Shown one piece after another: positions 49,963-63,700 of a stretch of DNA of 64,000 nucleotides. Origin of the DNA: Viola odorata. Its lineage: Eukaryota; Streptophyta; Magnoliopsida; Malpighiales; Violaceae. The position numbers and the translations under genes are program-made. Under the pieces are notes generated by a model that was not told the DNA's origin, searched no databases, and was given only the letters and a program-made list of their open reading frames with translations. The stretch spans positions 39,373,514 to 39,437,513 of the forward strand of contig OY829537.1 in the NCBI GenBank assembly GCA_963691705.1. The letters are read 5' to 3'. How positions within the stretch are numbered: position 1 is the stretch's first letter; the number at the start of each line of letters is the position of its first letter.

Positions 49963-52900
49963 TTAAAGGTATCCGGGCGAGGCTGTCGCAGTCATGGATA
50001 CTGATACAGAAAAGTAAAGGAATCTGAGTGAGGCTATCGCAGTCATGGACGCTGATGCAGAAATGTAAAGGTATCCGGGCGAGGCTGTCGCAGTCACGGA
50101 TACTGATACAGAAAAGTAAAGGAATCCGGGCGAGACTATCGACGTCACGGACGCTGATGCAGAAATGTAAAGGTACTCAGGCACGGCTATCGCAGTCACG
50201 GACGCTGATGCAGAAATGTAAAGGTATCCGGGCGAGGCTAGCGCAATCACAGATCCTGATGAACAAAATAAAGGTATCCGGGCGAGGCTATCGCAGTCAT
50301 GGACGCTGATGCAGAAATGTAAAGGTATCCGGGCGAGGCTGTCGCACTCACGGATACTGATTCAGAAATGTAAAGGTATCCGGGTGAGGCTTTCGCAGTC
50401 ACGGACGCTGATGCAGAAATGTAAAGGTATCCGGGCGAGGCTAGCGCACTCACGGATCTTGATGAAGAAAATAAAGGTATCCGGCGAGGCTATCGCAGTC
50501 ACGGACGCTGATGCAGAAAAGTTAAGGTATCAGGGCGAGGCTATCATAGTCACGGATACTTATGCAGAAAAATTAAAGGTATCCGGGCGAGGATGTCGCA
50601 GTCACGGATACTGATACAGAAAAGTAAAGGAATCCGAGGAGGCTGTCGCAGTCACGGATACTGATACAGAAAAATAACGGAATCCGGGCGAGGCTATCGC
50701 AGTCAAGGACGCTGATGCAGAAATGTAAAGGAATCCGAGCAAGGCTATCATAGTCACGGATCCTGATACAGAAAAGTAAAGGAATCCGGGCGAGGCTATC
50801 GTAGTCAAGGATACTGATACAGAAAAGTAAAGGAATCCGGGCGAGGCTATCGTAGTCACGGATGCTGATGTAGAAATGTAAAGGTATTCAGGCGAGGCTA
50901 TCGCAGTCATGGACGCTGATGCAGAAATGTAAAGGTATCCGGGCGAGGCTGTCGCAGTCACGGATCTTGATGAAGAAAATAAAGGTATACGGGCGAGGCT
51001 ATCGCAGTCACGGACGCTGATGCAGAAATGTAAAGGTATCCGGGCGAGGCAGTCCCAGTCACGGACGCTGATGCAGAAAAGTAAAGGTATCAGGGCGAGG
51101 CTATCATAGTCACGGATACTTATGCAGAAAAATTAAAGGTATCCGGGCGAGGATGTCGCAGTCACGGATACTAATACAGAAAAGTAAAGGAATCCGGGGA
51201 GGCTGTCGCAGTCACGGATACTGATACAGAAAAATAAAGGAATCCGGGCGAGGCTATCGGAGTCACGGACGCTGATGCAGAAAAGTAAAGGTATCCGGGC
51301 GAGGCTATCGCAGTCAAGGACGCTGATGCAGAAATGTAAAGGAATCCGAGCAAGGCTATCGTAGTCACGGATCCTGATACAGAAAAGTAAAGGAATCCGG
51401 GCGAGCCTATCGTAGTCACGGATACTGATACAGGAAAGTAAAGGAATCCGGGCGAGGCTATCGTAGTCACGGATGCTGATGTAGAAATGTAAAGGTATTC
51501 AGGCGAGGCTATCGCAGTAATGGATGCTGATGCAGAAATGTAAAGATATCCGGGCGAGGCTGTTGCAGTCACGGATACTGATGAACAAAATAAAGGTATC
51601 CGGGCGAGGCTGTCGCAGTCACGGATACGGATACAGAAAAGTAAAGGAATCCGGGCGAGGCTTTCGCTGTCACGGACGCTGATGCAGAAAAGTAAAGGTA
51701 TCCGGGCGAGGCTATCGCAGTCAAGGACCCTGATGCAGAAATGTAAAGGAATCCGAGCAAGGCTATCGTAGTCACGGATCCTGATACAGAAAAGTAAAGG
51801 AATCCGGGCGAGGCTATCGTAGTCACGGATACTGATACAGAAAAGTAAAGGAATCCGGGCGAGGCTATCGTAGTCACGGATGCTGATGTAGAAATGTAGA
51901 GGTATTCAGGCGAGGCTATCACAGTCATGGACGCTGATGCAGAAATGTAAAGGTATCCGGGCGAGGCTGTTGCAGTCACGGATACTGATACAGAAAAGTA
52001 AAGGAATCCGGGCGAGGCTATCGACGTCACGGACGCTGATGCAGAAATGTAAAGGTACTCAGGCGCGGCTATCGCAGTCACGGACGCTGATGCAGAAATG
52101 TAAAGGTATCCGGGCGAGGCTAGCGCAATCACAGATCCTGATGAACAAAATAAAGGTATCCGGGCGAGGCTATCGCAGTCATGGACGCTGATGCAGAAAT
52201 GTAAAGGTATCCGGGCGAGACTTTCGCAGTCACGGACGCTGATGCAGAAAAGTAAAGGTATCCGGGCGAGGCTAGCGCACTCACGGATCTAGATGAAGAA
52301 AAAAAAGGTATCCGGGCGAGGCTATCGCAGTCACGGACGCTGATAAGAAATGTAAAGGTATCCGGGCTAGGCTGTCGCAGTCACGGATACTGATACAGAA
52401 AAGTAAAGGAATCCGGGCGAGGTTATCGCAGTCACGGACGCTGATGCAGAAATGTAAAGGTATCCGGGCGAGGCTATCATAGTCACGGATACTTATGCAG
52501 AAAAATTAAAGGTATCCGGGCGAGGATGTCGCAGTCACGGATACTGATACAGAAAAGTAAAGAAATCCGGGGAGGCTGTCGCAGTCACGGATACTGATAC
52601 AGAAAAGTAAAGGAATCCGGGCGAGGCTATCGCAGTCACGGATACTGATTCAGAAATGTAAAGGTATCCGGGCGAGGCTTTCGCAGTCACGGACGCTGAT
52701 GCAGAAATGTAAAGGTATCCGAGCGTGGCTAGCGCAATCACGGATCTTGATGAAGAAAATAAAGGTATACGGGCGAGGCTATCGCAGTCACGGATGCTGA
52801 TGCAGAAATGTAAAGGTATCAGGGCGAGGCTATCGCAGTCACGGATGCTGATGCAGAAATGTAAAGGTATCCGGGCGAGGCTAGCGCAATCACCGATCCT

Positions 52901-55900
52901 GAGGAACAAAATAAAGGTATCCGGGCGAGGCTATCGCAGTCACGGACGCTGATGCAGAAATGTAAAGGTATCCAGGCGCGGCTATCGTAGTCACGGATGC
53001 TGATGTAGAAATGTAAAGGTATTCAGGCGAGCCTATCGCAGTCACGGACACTGATGCAGAAATGTAAAGGTATCCGGCGAGGCTGTCGCAGTCACGGATA
53101 CTGATACAGAAAAGTAAAAGAATCCGGGCGAGGCTATTGGAGTCACGGACGCTGATGTAGAAAAGTAAAGGTATCCGGGCGAGGCTATCCCAGTCACGGA
53201 CGCTGATGCAGAAATGTAAAGGTATCCAGGCGAGGTTATCGCAGTCACGGACGCTGATGCAGAAAAGTAAAGGTATCCGGGCGAGGTTATCATAGTCACG
53301 GATACTTATGCAGAAAAATTAAAGGTATCCGGGCGAGGCTGTCGCAGTCATGGATACTGATACAGAAAAGTAAAGGAATCTGAGTGAGGCTGTCGGAGTC
53401 ACGGATACTGATACAGAAAATAAAGGAATCCGGGCGAGGCTATCGCAGTCATGGACGCTGATGCAGAAATGTAAAGGTATCCGGGCGAGGCTGTCGCAGT
53501 CACGGATACTGATACAGAAAAGTAAAGGAATCCGGGCGAGGCTATCGACGTCACGGACGCTGATGCAGAAATGTAAAGGTACTCAGGCGCGGCTATCGCA
53601 GTCACGGACGCTGATGCAGAAATATAAAGGTATCCGGGCGAGGCTAGCGCAATCACAGATCCTGATGAACAAAATAAAGGTATCCGGGCGAGGCTATCGC
53701 AGTCATGGACGCTGATGCAGAAATGTAAAGGTATCCGGGCGAGGTTGTCGCACTCACGGATACTGATTCAGAAATGTAAAGGTATCCGGGTGAGGCTTTC
53801 GCAGTCACGGACGCTGATGCAGAAATGTAAAGGTATCCGGGCGAGGCTAGCGCACTCACGGATCTTGATGAAGAAAATAAAGGTATCCGGCGAGGCTATC
53901 GCAGTCACGGACGCTGATAAGAAATGTAAAGGTATCCGGGCGAGGCTGTCGCAGTCATGGATACTGATACAGAAAAGTAAAGGAATCCGGGCGAGGCTAT
54001 CGCAGTCACGGACGCTGATGCAGAAATGTAAAGGAATCCGGGTTAGGCTATCATAGCACGGATACTTATGCAGAAAAATTAAAGGTATCCGGGCGAGGAT
54101 GTCGCAGTCACGGATACTGATTCAGAAAAGTAAAGAAATCCGGGGAGGCTGTCGCAGTCACGGATACTGATACAGAAAAGTAAAGGAATCCGGGCGAGGC
54201 TATCGCAGTCACGGATACTGATTCAGAAATGTAAAGGTATCCGGGCGAGGCTTTCGCAGTCACGGACGCTGATGCAGAAATGTAAAGGTATCCGAGCGTG
54301 GCTAGCGCAATCACGGATCTTGATGAAGAAAATAAAGGTATACGGGCGAGGCTATCGCAGTCACGGACGCTGATGCAGAAATGTAAAGGTATCAGGGCGA
54401 GGCTATCATAGTCACGGATACTTATGCAGAAAAATTAAAGGTATCCGGGCGAGGATATCGCAGTCACGGATACTGATACAGAAAAGTAAAGGAATCCGGG
54501 GAGGCTGTCGCAGTCACGGATACTGATACAGAAAAATAACAGAATCTGGGCGAGGCTATCGCAGTCAAGGACGCTGATGCAGAAATGTAAAGGAATCCGA
54601 GCAAGGCTATCATAGTCACGGATCCTGATACAGAAAAGTAAAGGAATCCGGGCGAGGCTATCGTAGTCACGGATACTGATACAGAAAAGTAAAGGAATCC
54701 GTGCGAGGCTATCGTAGTCACGGATGCTGATGTAGAAATGTAGAGGTATTCAGGCGAGGCTATCGCAGTCATGGACGCTGATGCAGAAATGTAAAGGTAT
54801 CCGGGCGAGGCTGTCGCAGTCACGGATCTTGATGAAGAAAATAAAGGTATACGGGCGAGGCTATCGCAGTCACGGACGCTGATGCAGAAATGTAAAGGTA
54901 TCCGGGCGAGGCTATCCCAGTCACGGACACTGATGCAGAAAAGTAAAGGTATCAGGGCGAGGCTATCATAGTCACGGATACTTATGCAGAAAAATTAAAG
55001 GTATCCGGGCGAGGATGTCGCAGTCACGGATACTGATACAGAAAAGTAAAGGTATCCGGGCGAGGCTGTCGCAGTCACGGACACTGATGCAGAAATGTAA
55101 AGGTATCCGGCGAGGCTGTCGCAGTCACGGATACTGATACAGAAAAGTAAAGGAATCCGGGCGAGGCTATTGGAGTCACGGACGCTGATGTAGAAAAGTA
55201 AAGGTCTCCGGGCGAGGCTATCCCAGTCACGGACGCTGATGCAGAAATGTAAAGATATCCAGGCGAGGTTATCGCAGTCACGGACGCTGATGCAGAAAAG
55301 TAAAGGTATCCGGGCGAGGCTATCGTAGTCACGGATACTTATGCAGAAAAATTAAAGGTATCCGGGCGAGGCTGTCGCAGTCATGGATACTGATACAGAA
55401 AAGTAAAGGAATCTGAGTGAGGCTGTCGGAGTCACGGATACTGATACAGAAAAGTAAAGGAATCTGGGCGAGGCTATCGCAGTCACGGACGCTGATGCAG
55501 AAAAGCAAAGGTATCCGTGCGAGGCTATCGTAGTCACGGATGCTGATGTAGAAATGTAAAGGAATCTGCGCGAGGCAATCGTAGTCACGGATACTGATAC
55601 AGAAAAGTAAAGGAATCCGGGCGAGGCTATCGTAGTAACGGATACTGATACAGAAAAGTAAAGAAATTCGGGCGAGGCTATCGTAGTCACGGATACTGAT
55701 ACAGAAAAGTAAAGGAATCCGGGCGAGGCTATCGTAGTCACGGATGCTGATGTAGAAATGTAAAGGTATTCAGGCGAGGCTATCGCAGTCACGGACGCTG
55801 ATGCAGAAATGTAAAGGTATCCGGGCGAGGTTGTCGCAGTCACGGATACTGATACAGAAAAGTAAAGGAATCTGGGCGAGGCTATCGCAGTCACGGACGC

Positions 55901-57797
55901 TGATGCAGAAATGTAAAGGAATCCGAGCGAGGCTATCGTAGTCACGGATGCTGATGTAGAAATGTAAAGGTATTCAGGCGAGGCTATCGCAGTCACGGAC
56001 GCTGATATAGAAATGTAAAGGTATACGGGCGAGGCTATCGCAGTCACGGACGCTGATGCAGAAATGTAAAGGTATCAGGGCGAGGCTATCATAGTCACGG
56101 ATACTTATGCAGAAAAATTAAAGGTATCCGGGCGAGGATGTCGCAGTCACGGATACTGATACAGAAAAGTAAAGGAATCCGGGGAGGCTGTCGCAGTCAG
56201 GATACTGATACAGAAAAATAACGGAATCCGGGCGAGGCTATCGCAGTCAAGGACGCTGATGCAGAAATGTAAAGGAATCCGAGCAAGGCTATCATAGTCA
56301 CGGATCCTGATACAGAAAAGTAAAGGAATCCGGGCGAGGCTATCGTAGTCACGGATACTGATACAGAAAAGTAAAGGAATCCGGGCGAGGCTATCGTAGT
56401 CACGGATGCTGATGTAGAAATGTAAAGGTATTCAGGCGAGGCTATCGCAGTCACGGACGCTGATGCAGAAATGTAAAGGTATCCGGGCGAGGTTGTCGCA
56501 GTCACGGATACTGATACAGAAAAGTAAAGGAATCTGGGCGAGGCTATCGCAGTCACGGACGCTGATGCAGAAATGTAAAGGAATCCGAGCGAGGCTATCG
56601 TAGTCACGGATACTGATACAGAAAAGTAAAGGAATCCGGGCGAGGCTATCGTAGTCACGGATACTGATACACAAAAGTAAAGGAATCCGGGCGAGGCTGT
56701 CGTAGTCACGGATGCTGATGTAGAAATGTAAAGGTATTCAGGCGAGGCTATCGCAGTCACGGACGCTGATATAGAAATGTAAAGGTATCCGGGCGAGGCT
56801 GTCGCAGTCACGGATACTGATACAGAAAAGTAAAGGAATCCGGGCGAGGCTATCGCAGTCACGGACGCTGATGCAGAAATGTAAAGGTATCCGGGCGAGG
56901 CTGTCGTAGTCACGGATACTGATACAGAAAAGTAAAGGTATTCAGGCGAGGCTGTCTCAGTCACGAATACTGATACAGAAAAGTAAAGGAATCCGGGCGA
57001 GGCTATCGCAGTCACGGACGCTGATGCAGAAATGTAAAGGTATCCGGGCGAGGCTAGCGCAATCACAGATCCTGATGAACAAAATAAAGGTATCCGGGCG
57101 AGGCTATCGCAGTCATGGACGCTGATGCAGAAATGTAAAGGTATCCGGGCGAGGCTGTCGCACTCACGGATACTGATTCAGAAATGTAAAGGTATCCGGG
57201 TGAGGCTTTCGCAGTCACGGACGCTGATGTCGAAAAATTAAAGGTATCCGGGCGAGGATGTCGCAGTCACGGATGCTGATGCAGAAATGTAAAGGTATCA
57301 GGGCGAGGCTATCGCAGTCACGGACGCTGATGCAGAAATGTAAAGGTATCCGGGCGAGGCTAGCGCAATCACAGATCCTGATGAACAAAATAAAGGTATC
57401 CGGGCGAGGCTATCGTAGTCACGGACGCTGATGCAGAAATGTAAAGGTATCCGGGCGCGGCTATCGTAGTCACGGATATTGATGTAGAAATGTAAAGGTA
57501 TTCAGGCGAGCCTATCGCAGTCACGGACACTGATGCAGAAATGTAAAGGTATCCGGCGAGGCTGTCGCAGTCACGGATACTGATACAGAAAAGTAAAAGA
57601 ATCCGGGCGAGGCTATTGGAGTCACGGACGCTGATGTAGAAAAGTAAAGGTATCCGGGCGAGGCTATCCCAGTCACGGACGCTGATGCAGAAATGTAAAG
57701 GTATCCAGGCGAGGTTATCGCAGTCACGGACGCTGATGCAGAAAAGTAAAGGTATCCGGGCGAGGCTATCATAGTCACGGATACTTATGCAGAAAAA
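49963..57797 (+). repeat. Superunit copy 2 (7,835 bp)
   Basis: Collinear with copy 1 at offset 9,166 to about 50510 and at offset 8,854 afterwards. The difference is a deletion of about 312 bp (six monomers plus six bases) at about 50510, which removes the GTAAAGGAAAAAGG junction marker. Beyond that point I noticed no large change to 57797. Confidence 0.87.
52913..52963 (+). repeat. Representative 51-bp satellite monomer
   Basis: A monomer matching the commonest base at essentially every position, useful as a reference. It has 28 G or C of 51 (about 55 percent) and five CpG sites, in CCGG, GGCG, ATCG, CACGG and GACG. The phase is arbitrary and starts at AAAGG. It contains no telomere motif and no long dyad. 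Two frequent linked variants differ from it: one reads GGATACTGATACAG with AAAAGTAAAGGAATCC, the other reads ATCGTAGTCACGG with GATGCTGATGTAG. Confidence 0.9.
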
Positions 57798-60700
57798 TTA
57801 AAGGTATCCGGGCGAGGCTGTCGCAGTCATGGATACTGATACAGAAAAGTAAAGGAATCTGAGTGAGGCTATCGCAGTCATGGACGCTGATGCAGAAATG
57901 TAAAGGTATCCGGGCGAGGCTGTCGCAGTCACGGATACTGATACAGAAAAGTAAAGGAATCCGGGCGAGACTATCGACGTCACGGACGCTGATGCAGAAA
58001 TGTAAAGGTACTCAGGCACGGCTATCGCAGTCACGGACGCTGATGCAGAAATGTAAAGGTATCCGGGCGAGGCTAGCGCAATCACAGATCCTGATGAACA
58101 AAATAAAGGTATCCGGGCGAGGCTATCGCAGTCATGGACGCTGATGCAGAAATGTAAAGGTATCCGGGCGAGGCTGTCGCACTCACGGATACTGATTCAG
58201 AAATGTAAAGGTATCCGGGTGAGGCTTTCGCAGTCACGGACGCTGATGCAGAAATGTAAAGGTATCCGGGCGAGGCTAGCGCACTCACGGATCTTGATGA
58301 AGAAAATAAAGGTATCCGGCGAGGCTATCGCAGTCATGGACGCTGATGCAGAAATGTAAAGGTACTCAGGCACGGCTATCGCAGTCACGGACGCTGATGC
58401 AAAAATGTAAAGGTACTCAGGCACGGCTATCGCAGTCACGGACGCTGATGCAGAAATGTAAAGGTATCCGGGCGAGGCTAGCGCAATCACAGATCCTGAT
58501 GAACAAAATAAAGGTATCCGGGCGAGGCTATCGCAGTCATGGACGCTGATGCAGAAATGTAAAGGTATCCGGGCGAGGCTGTCGCACTCACGGATACTGA
58601 TTCAGAAATGTAAAGGTATCCGGGTGAGGCTTTCGCAGTCACGGACGCTGATGCAGAAATGTAAAGGTATCCGGGCGAGGCTAGCGCACTCACGGATCTT
58701 GATGAAGAAAATAAAGGTATCCGGCGAGGCTATCGCAGTCACGGACGCTGATAAGAAATGTAAAGGTATCCGGGCGAGGCTGTCGCAGTCACGGATACTG
58801 ATACAGAAAAGTAAAGGAATCCGGGCGAGGCTATCGCAGTCTCGGACGCTGATGCAGAAATGTAAAGGAATCCGGGCGAGGCTATCGCAGTCACGGATAC
58901 TGATTCAGAAATGTAAAGGAATCCGGGCGAGGCTATCGCAGTCACGGACGCTGATGCAGAAATGTAAAGGAAAAAGGTATACGGGCGAGGCTATCGCAGT
59001 CACGGACGCTGATGCAGAAATGTAAAGGTATCCGGGCGAGGCTGTCGCAGTCACGGACGCTGATGCAGAAAAGTTAAGGTATCAGGGCGAGGCTATCATA
59101 GTCACGGATACTTATGCAGAAAAATTAAAGGTATCCGGGCGAGGATGTCGCAGTCACGGATACTGATACAGAAAAGTAAAGGAATCCGAGGAGGCTGTCG
59201 CAGTCACGGATACTGATACAGAAAAATAACGGAATCCGGGCGAGGCTATCGCAGTCAAGGACGCTGATGCAGAAATGTAAAGGAATCCGAGCAAGGCTAT
59301 CATAGTCACGGATCCTGATACAGAAAAGTAAAGGAATCCGGGCGAGGCTATCGTAGTCAAGGATACTGATACAGAAAAGTAAAGGAATCCGGGCGAGGCT
59401 ATCGTAGTCACGGATGCTGATGTAGAAATGTAAAGGTATTCAGGCGAGGCTATCGCAGTCATGGACGCTGATGCAGAAATGTAAAGGTATCCGGGCGAGG
59501 CTGTCGCAGTCACGGATCTTGATGAAGAAAATAAAGGTATACGGGCGAGGCTATCGCAGTCACGGACGCTGATGCAGAAATGTAAAGGTATCCGGGCGAG
59601 GCAGTCCCAGTCACGGACGCTGATGCAGAAAAGTAAAGGTATCAGGGCGAGGCTATCATAGTCACGGATACTTATGCAGAAAAATTAAAGGTATCCGGGC
59701 GAGGATGTCGCAGTCACGGATACTAATACAGAAAAGTAAAGGAATCCGGGGAGGCTGTCGCAGTCACGGATACTGATACAGAAAAATAAAGGAATCCGGG
59801 CGAGGCTATCGGAGTCACGGACGCTGATGCAGAAAAGTAAAGGTATCCGGGCGAGGCTATCGCAGTCAAGGACGCTGATGCAGAAATGTAAAGGAATCCG
59901 AGCAAGGCTATCGTAGTCACGGATCCTGATACAGAAAAGTAAAGGAATCCGGGCGAGCCTATCGTAGTCACGGATACTGATACAGGAAAGTAAAGGAATC
60001 CGGGCGAGGCTATCGTAGTCACGGATGCTGATGTAGAAATGTAAAGGTATTCAGGCGAGGCTATCGCAGTAATGGATGCTGATGCAGAAATGTAAAGATA
60101 TCCGGGCGAGGCTGTCGCAGTCACGGATCCTGATGAACAAAATAAAGGTATCCGGGCGAGGCTGTCGCAGTCACGGATACGGATACAGAAAAGTAAAGGA
60201 ATCCGGGCGAGGCTTTCGCTGTCACGGACGCTGATGCAGAAAAGTAAAGGTATCCGGGCGAGGCTATCGCAGTCAAGGACCCTGATGCAGAAATGTAAAG
60301 GAATCCGAGCAAGGCTATCGTAGTCACGGATCCTGATACAGAAAAGTAAAGGAATCCGGGCGAGGCTATCGTAGTCACGGATACTGATACAGAAAAGTAA
60401 AGGAATCCGGGCGAGGCTATCGTAGTCACGGATGCTGATGTAGAAATGTAGAGGTATTCAGGCGAGGCTATCACAGTCATGGACGCTGATGCAGAAATGT
60501 AAAGGTATCCGGGCGAGGCTGTTGCAGTCACGGATACTGATACAGAAAAGTAAAGGAATCCGGGCGAGGCTATCGACGTCACGGACGCTGATGCAGAAAT
60601 GTAAAGGTACTCAGGCGCGGCTATCGCAGTCACGGACGCTGATGCAGAAATGTAAAGGTATCCGGGCGAGGCTAGCGCAATCACAGATCCTGATGAACAA

Positions 60701-63700
60701 AATAAAGGTATCCGGGCGAGGCTATCGCAGTCATGGACGCTGATGCAGAAATGTAAAGGTATCCGGGCGAGACTTTCGCAGTCACGGACGCTGATGCAGA
60801 AAAGTAAAGGTATCCGGGCGAGGCTAGCGCACTCACGGATCTTGATGAAGAAAATAAAGGTATCCGGGCGAGGCTATCGCAGTCACGGACGCTGATAAGA
60901 AATGTAAAGGTATCCGGGCTAGGCTGTCGCAGTCACGGATACTGATACAGAAAAGTAAAGGAATCCGGGCGAGGTTATCGCAGTCACGGACGCTGATGCA
61001 GAAATGTAAAGGTATCCGGGCGAGGCTATCATAGTCACGGATACTTATGCAGAAAAATTAAAGGTATCCGGGCGAGGATGTCGCAGTCACGGATACTGAT
61101 ACAGAAAAGTAAAGAAATCCGGGGAGGCTGTCGCAGTCACGGATACTGATACAGAAAAGTAAAGGAATCCGGGCGAGGCTATCGCAGTCACGGATACTGA
61201 TTCAGAAATGTAAAGGTATCCGGGCGAGGCTTTCGCAGTCACGGACGCTGATGCAGAAATGTAAAGGTATCCGAGCGTGGCTAGCACAATCACGGATCTT
61301 GATGAAGAAAATAAAGGTATACGGGCGAGGCTATCGCAGTCACGGATGCTGATGCAGAAATGTAAAGGTATCAGGGCGAGGCTATCGCAGTCACGGATGC
61401 TGATGCAGAAATGTAAAGGTATCCGGGCGAGGCTAGCGCAATCACCGATCCTGAGGAACAAAATAAAGGTATCCGGGCGAGGCTATCGCAGTCACGGACG
61501 CTGATGCAGAAATGTAAAGGTATCCAGGCGCGGCTATCGTAGTCACGGATGCTGATGTAGAAATGTAAAGGTATTCAGGCGAGCCTATCGCAGTCACGGA
61601 CACTGATGCAGAAATGTAAAGGTATCCGGCGAGGCTGTCGCAGTCACGGATACTGATACAGAAAAGTAAAAGAATCCGGGCGAGGCTATTGGAGTCACGG
61701 ACGCTGATGTAGAAAAGTAAAGGTATCCGGGCGAGGCTATCCCAGTCACGGACGCTGATGCAGAAATGTAAAGGTATCCAGGCGAGGTTATCGCAGTCAC
61801 GGACGCTGATGCAGAAAAGTAAAGGTATCCGGGCGAGGTTATCATAGTCACGGATACTTATGCAGAAAAATTAAAGGTATCCGGGCGAGGCTGTCGCAGT
61901 CATGGATACTGATACAGAAAAGTAAAGGAATCTGAGTGAGGCTGTCGGAGTCACGGATACTGATACAGAAAATAAAGGAATCCGGGCGAGGCTATCGCAG
62001 TCATGGACGCTGATGCAGAAATGTAAAGGTATCCGGGCGAGGCTGTCGCAGTCACGGATACTGATACAGAAAAGTAAAGGAATCCGGGCGAGGCTATCGA
62101 CGTCACGGACGCTGATGCAGAAATGTAAAGGTACTCAGGCGCGGCTATCGCAGTCACGGACGCTGATGCAGAAATATAAAGGTATCCGGGCGAGGCTAGC
62201 GCAATCACAGATCCTGATGAACAAAATAAAGGTATCCGGGCGAGGCTATCGCAGTCATGGACGCTGATGCAGAAATGTAAAGGTATCCGGGCGAGGTTGT
62301 CGCACTCACGGATACTGATTCAGAAATGTAAAGGTATCCGGGTGAGGCTTTCGCAGTCACGGACGCTGATGCAGAAATGTAAAGGTATCCGGGCGAGGCT
62401 AGCGCACTCACGGATCTTGATGAAGAAAATAAAGGTATCCGGCGAGGCTATCGCAGTCACGGACGCTGATAAGAAATGTAAAGGTATCCGGGCGAGGCTG
62501 TCGCAGTCATGGATACTGATACAGAAAAGTAAAGGAATCCGGGCGAGGCTATCGCAGTCACGGACGCTGATGCAGAAATGTAAAGGAATCCGGGTTAGGC
62601 TATCATAGCACGGATACTTATGCAGAAAAATTAAAAGTATCCGGGCGAGGATGTCGCAGTCACGGATACTGATTCAGAAAAGTAAAGAAATCCGGGGAGG
62701 CTGTCGCAGTCACGGATACTGATACAGAAAAGTAAAGGAATCCGGGCGAGGCTATCGCAGTCACGGATACTGATTCAGAAATGTAAAGGTATCCGGGCGA
62801 GGCTTTCGCAGTCACGGACGCTGATGCAGAAATGTAAAGGTATCCGAGCGTGGCTAGCGCAATCACGGATCTTGATGAAGAAAATAAAGGTATACGGGCG
62901 AGGCTATCGCAGTCACGGACGCTGATGCAGAAATGTAAAGGTATCAGGGCGAGGCTATCATAGTCACGGATACTTATGCAGAAAAATTAAAGGTATCCGG
63001 GCGAGGATATCGCAGTCACGGATACTGATACAGAAAAGTAAAGGAATCCGGGGAGGCTGTCGCAGTCACGGATACTGATACAGAAAAATAACAGAATCTG
63101 GGCGAGGCTATCGCAGTCAAGGACGCTGATGCAGAAATGTAAAGGAATCCGAGCAAGGCTATCATAGTCACGGATCCTGATACAGAAAAGTAAAGGAATC
63201 CGGGCGAGGCTATCGTAGTCACGGATACTGATACAGAAAAGTAAAGGAATCCGTGCGAGGCTATCGTAGTCACGGATGCTGATGTAGAAATGTAAAGGTA
63301 TTCAGGCGAGGCTATCGCAGTCATGGACGCTGATGCAGAAATGTAAAGGTATCCGGGCGAGGCTGTCGCAGTCACGGATCTTGATGAAGAAAATAAAGGT
63401 ATACGGGCGAGGCTATCGCAGTCACGGACGCTGATGCAGAAATGTAAAGGTATCCGGGCGAGGCTATCCCAGTCACGGACACTGATGCAGAAAAGTAAAG
63501 GTATCAGGGCGAGGCTATCATAGTCACGGATACTTATGCAGAAAAATTAAAGGTATCCGGGCGAGGATGTCGCAGTCACGGATACTGATACAGAAAAGTA
63601 AAGGTATCCGGGCGAGGCTGTCGCAGTCACGGATACTGATACAGAAAAGTAAAGGAATCCGGGTGAGGCTATCGCAGTCACGGACGCTGATGCAGAAAAG

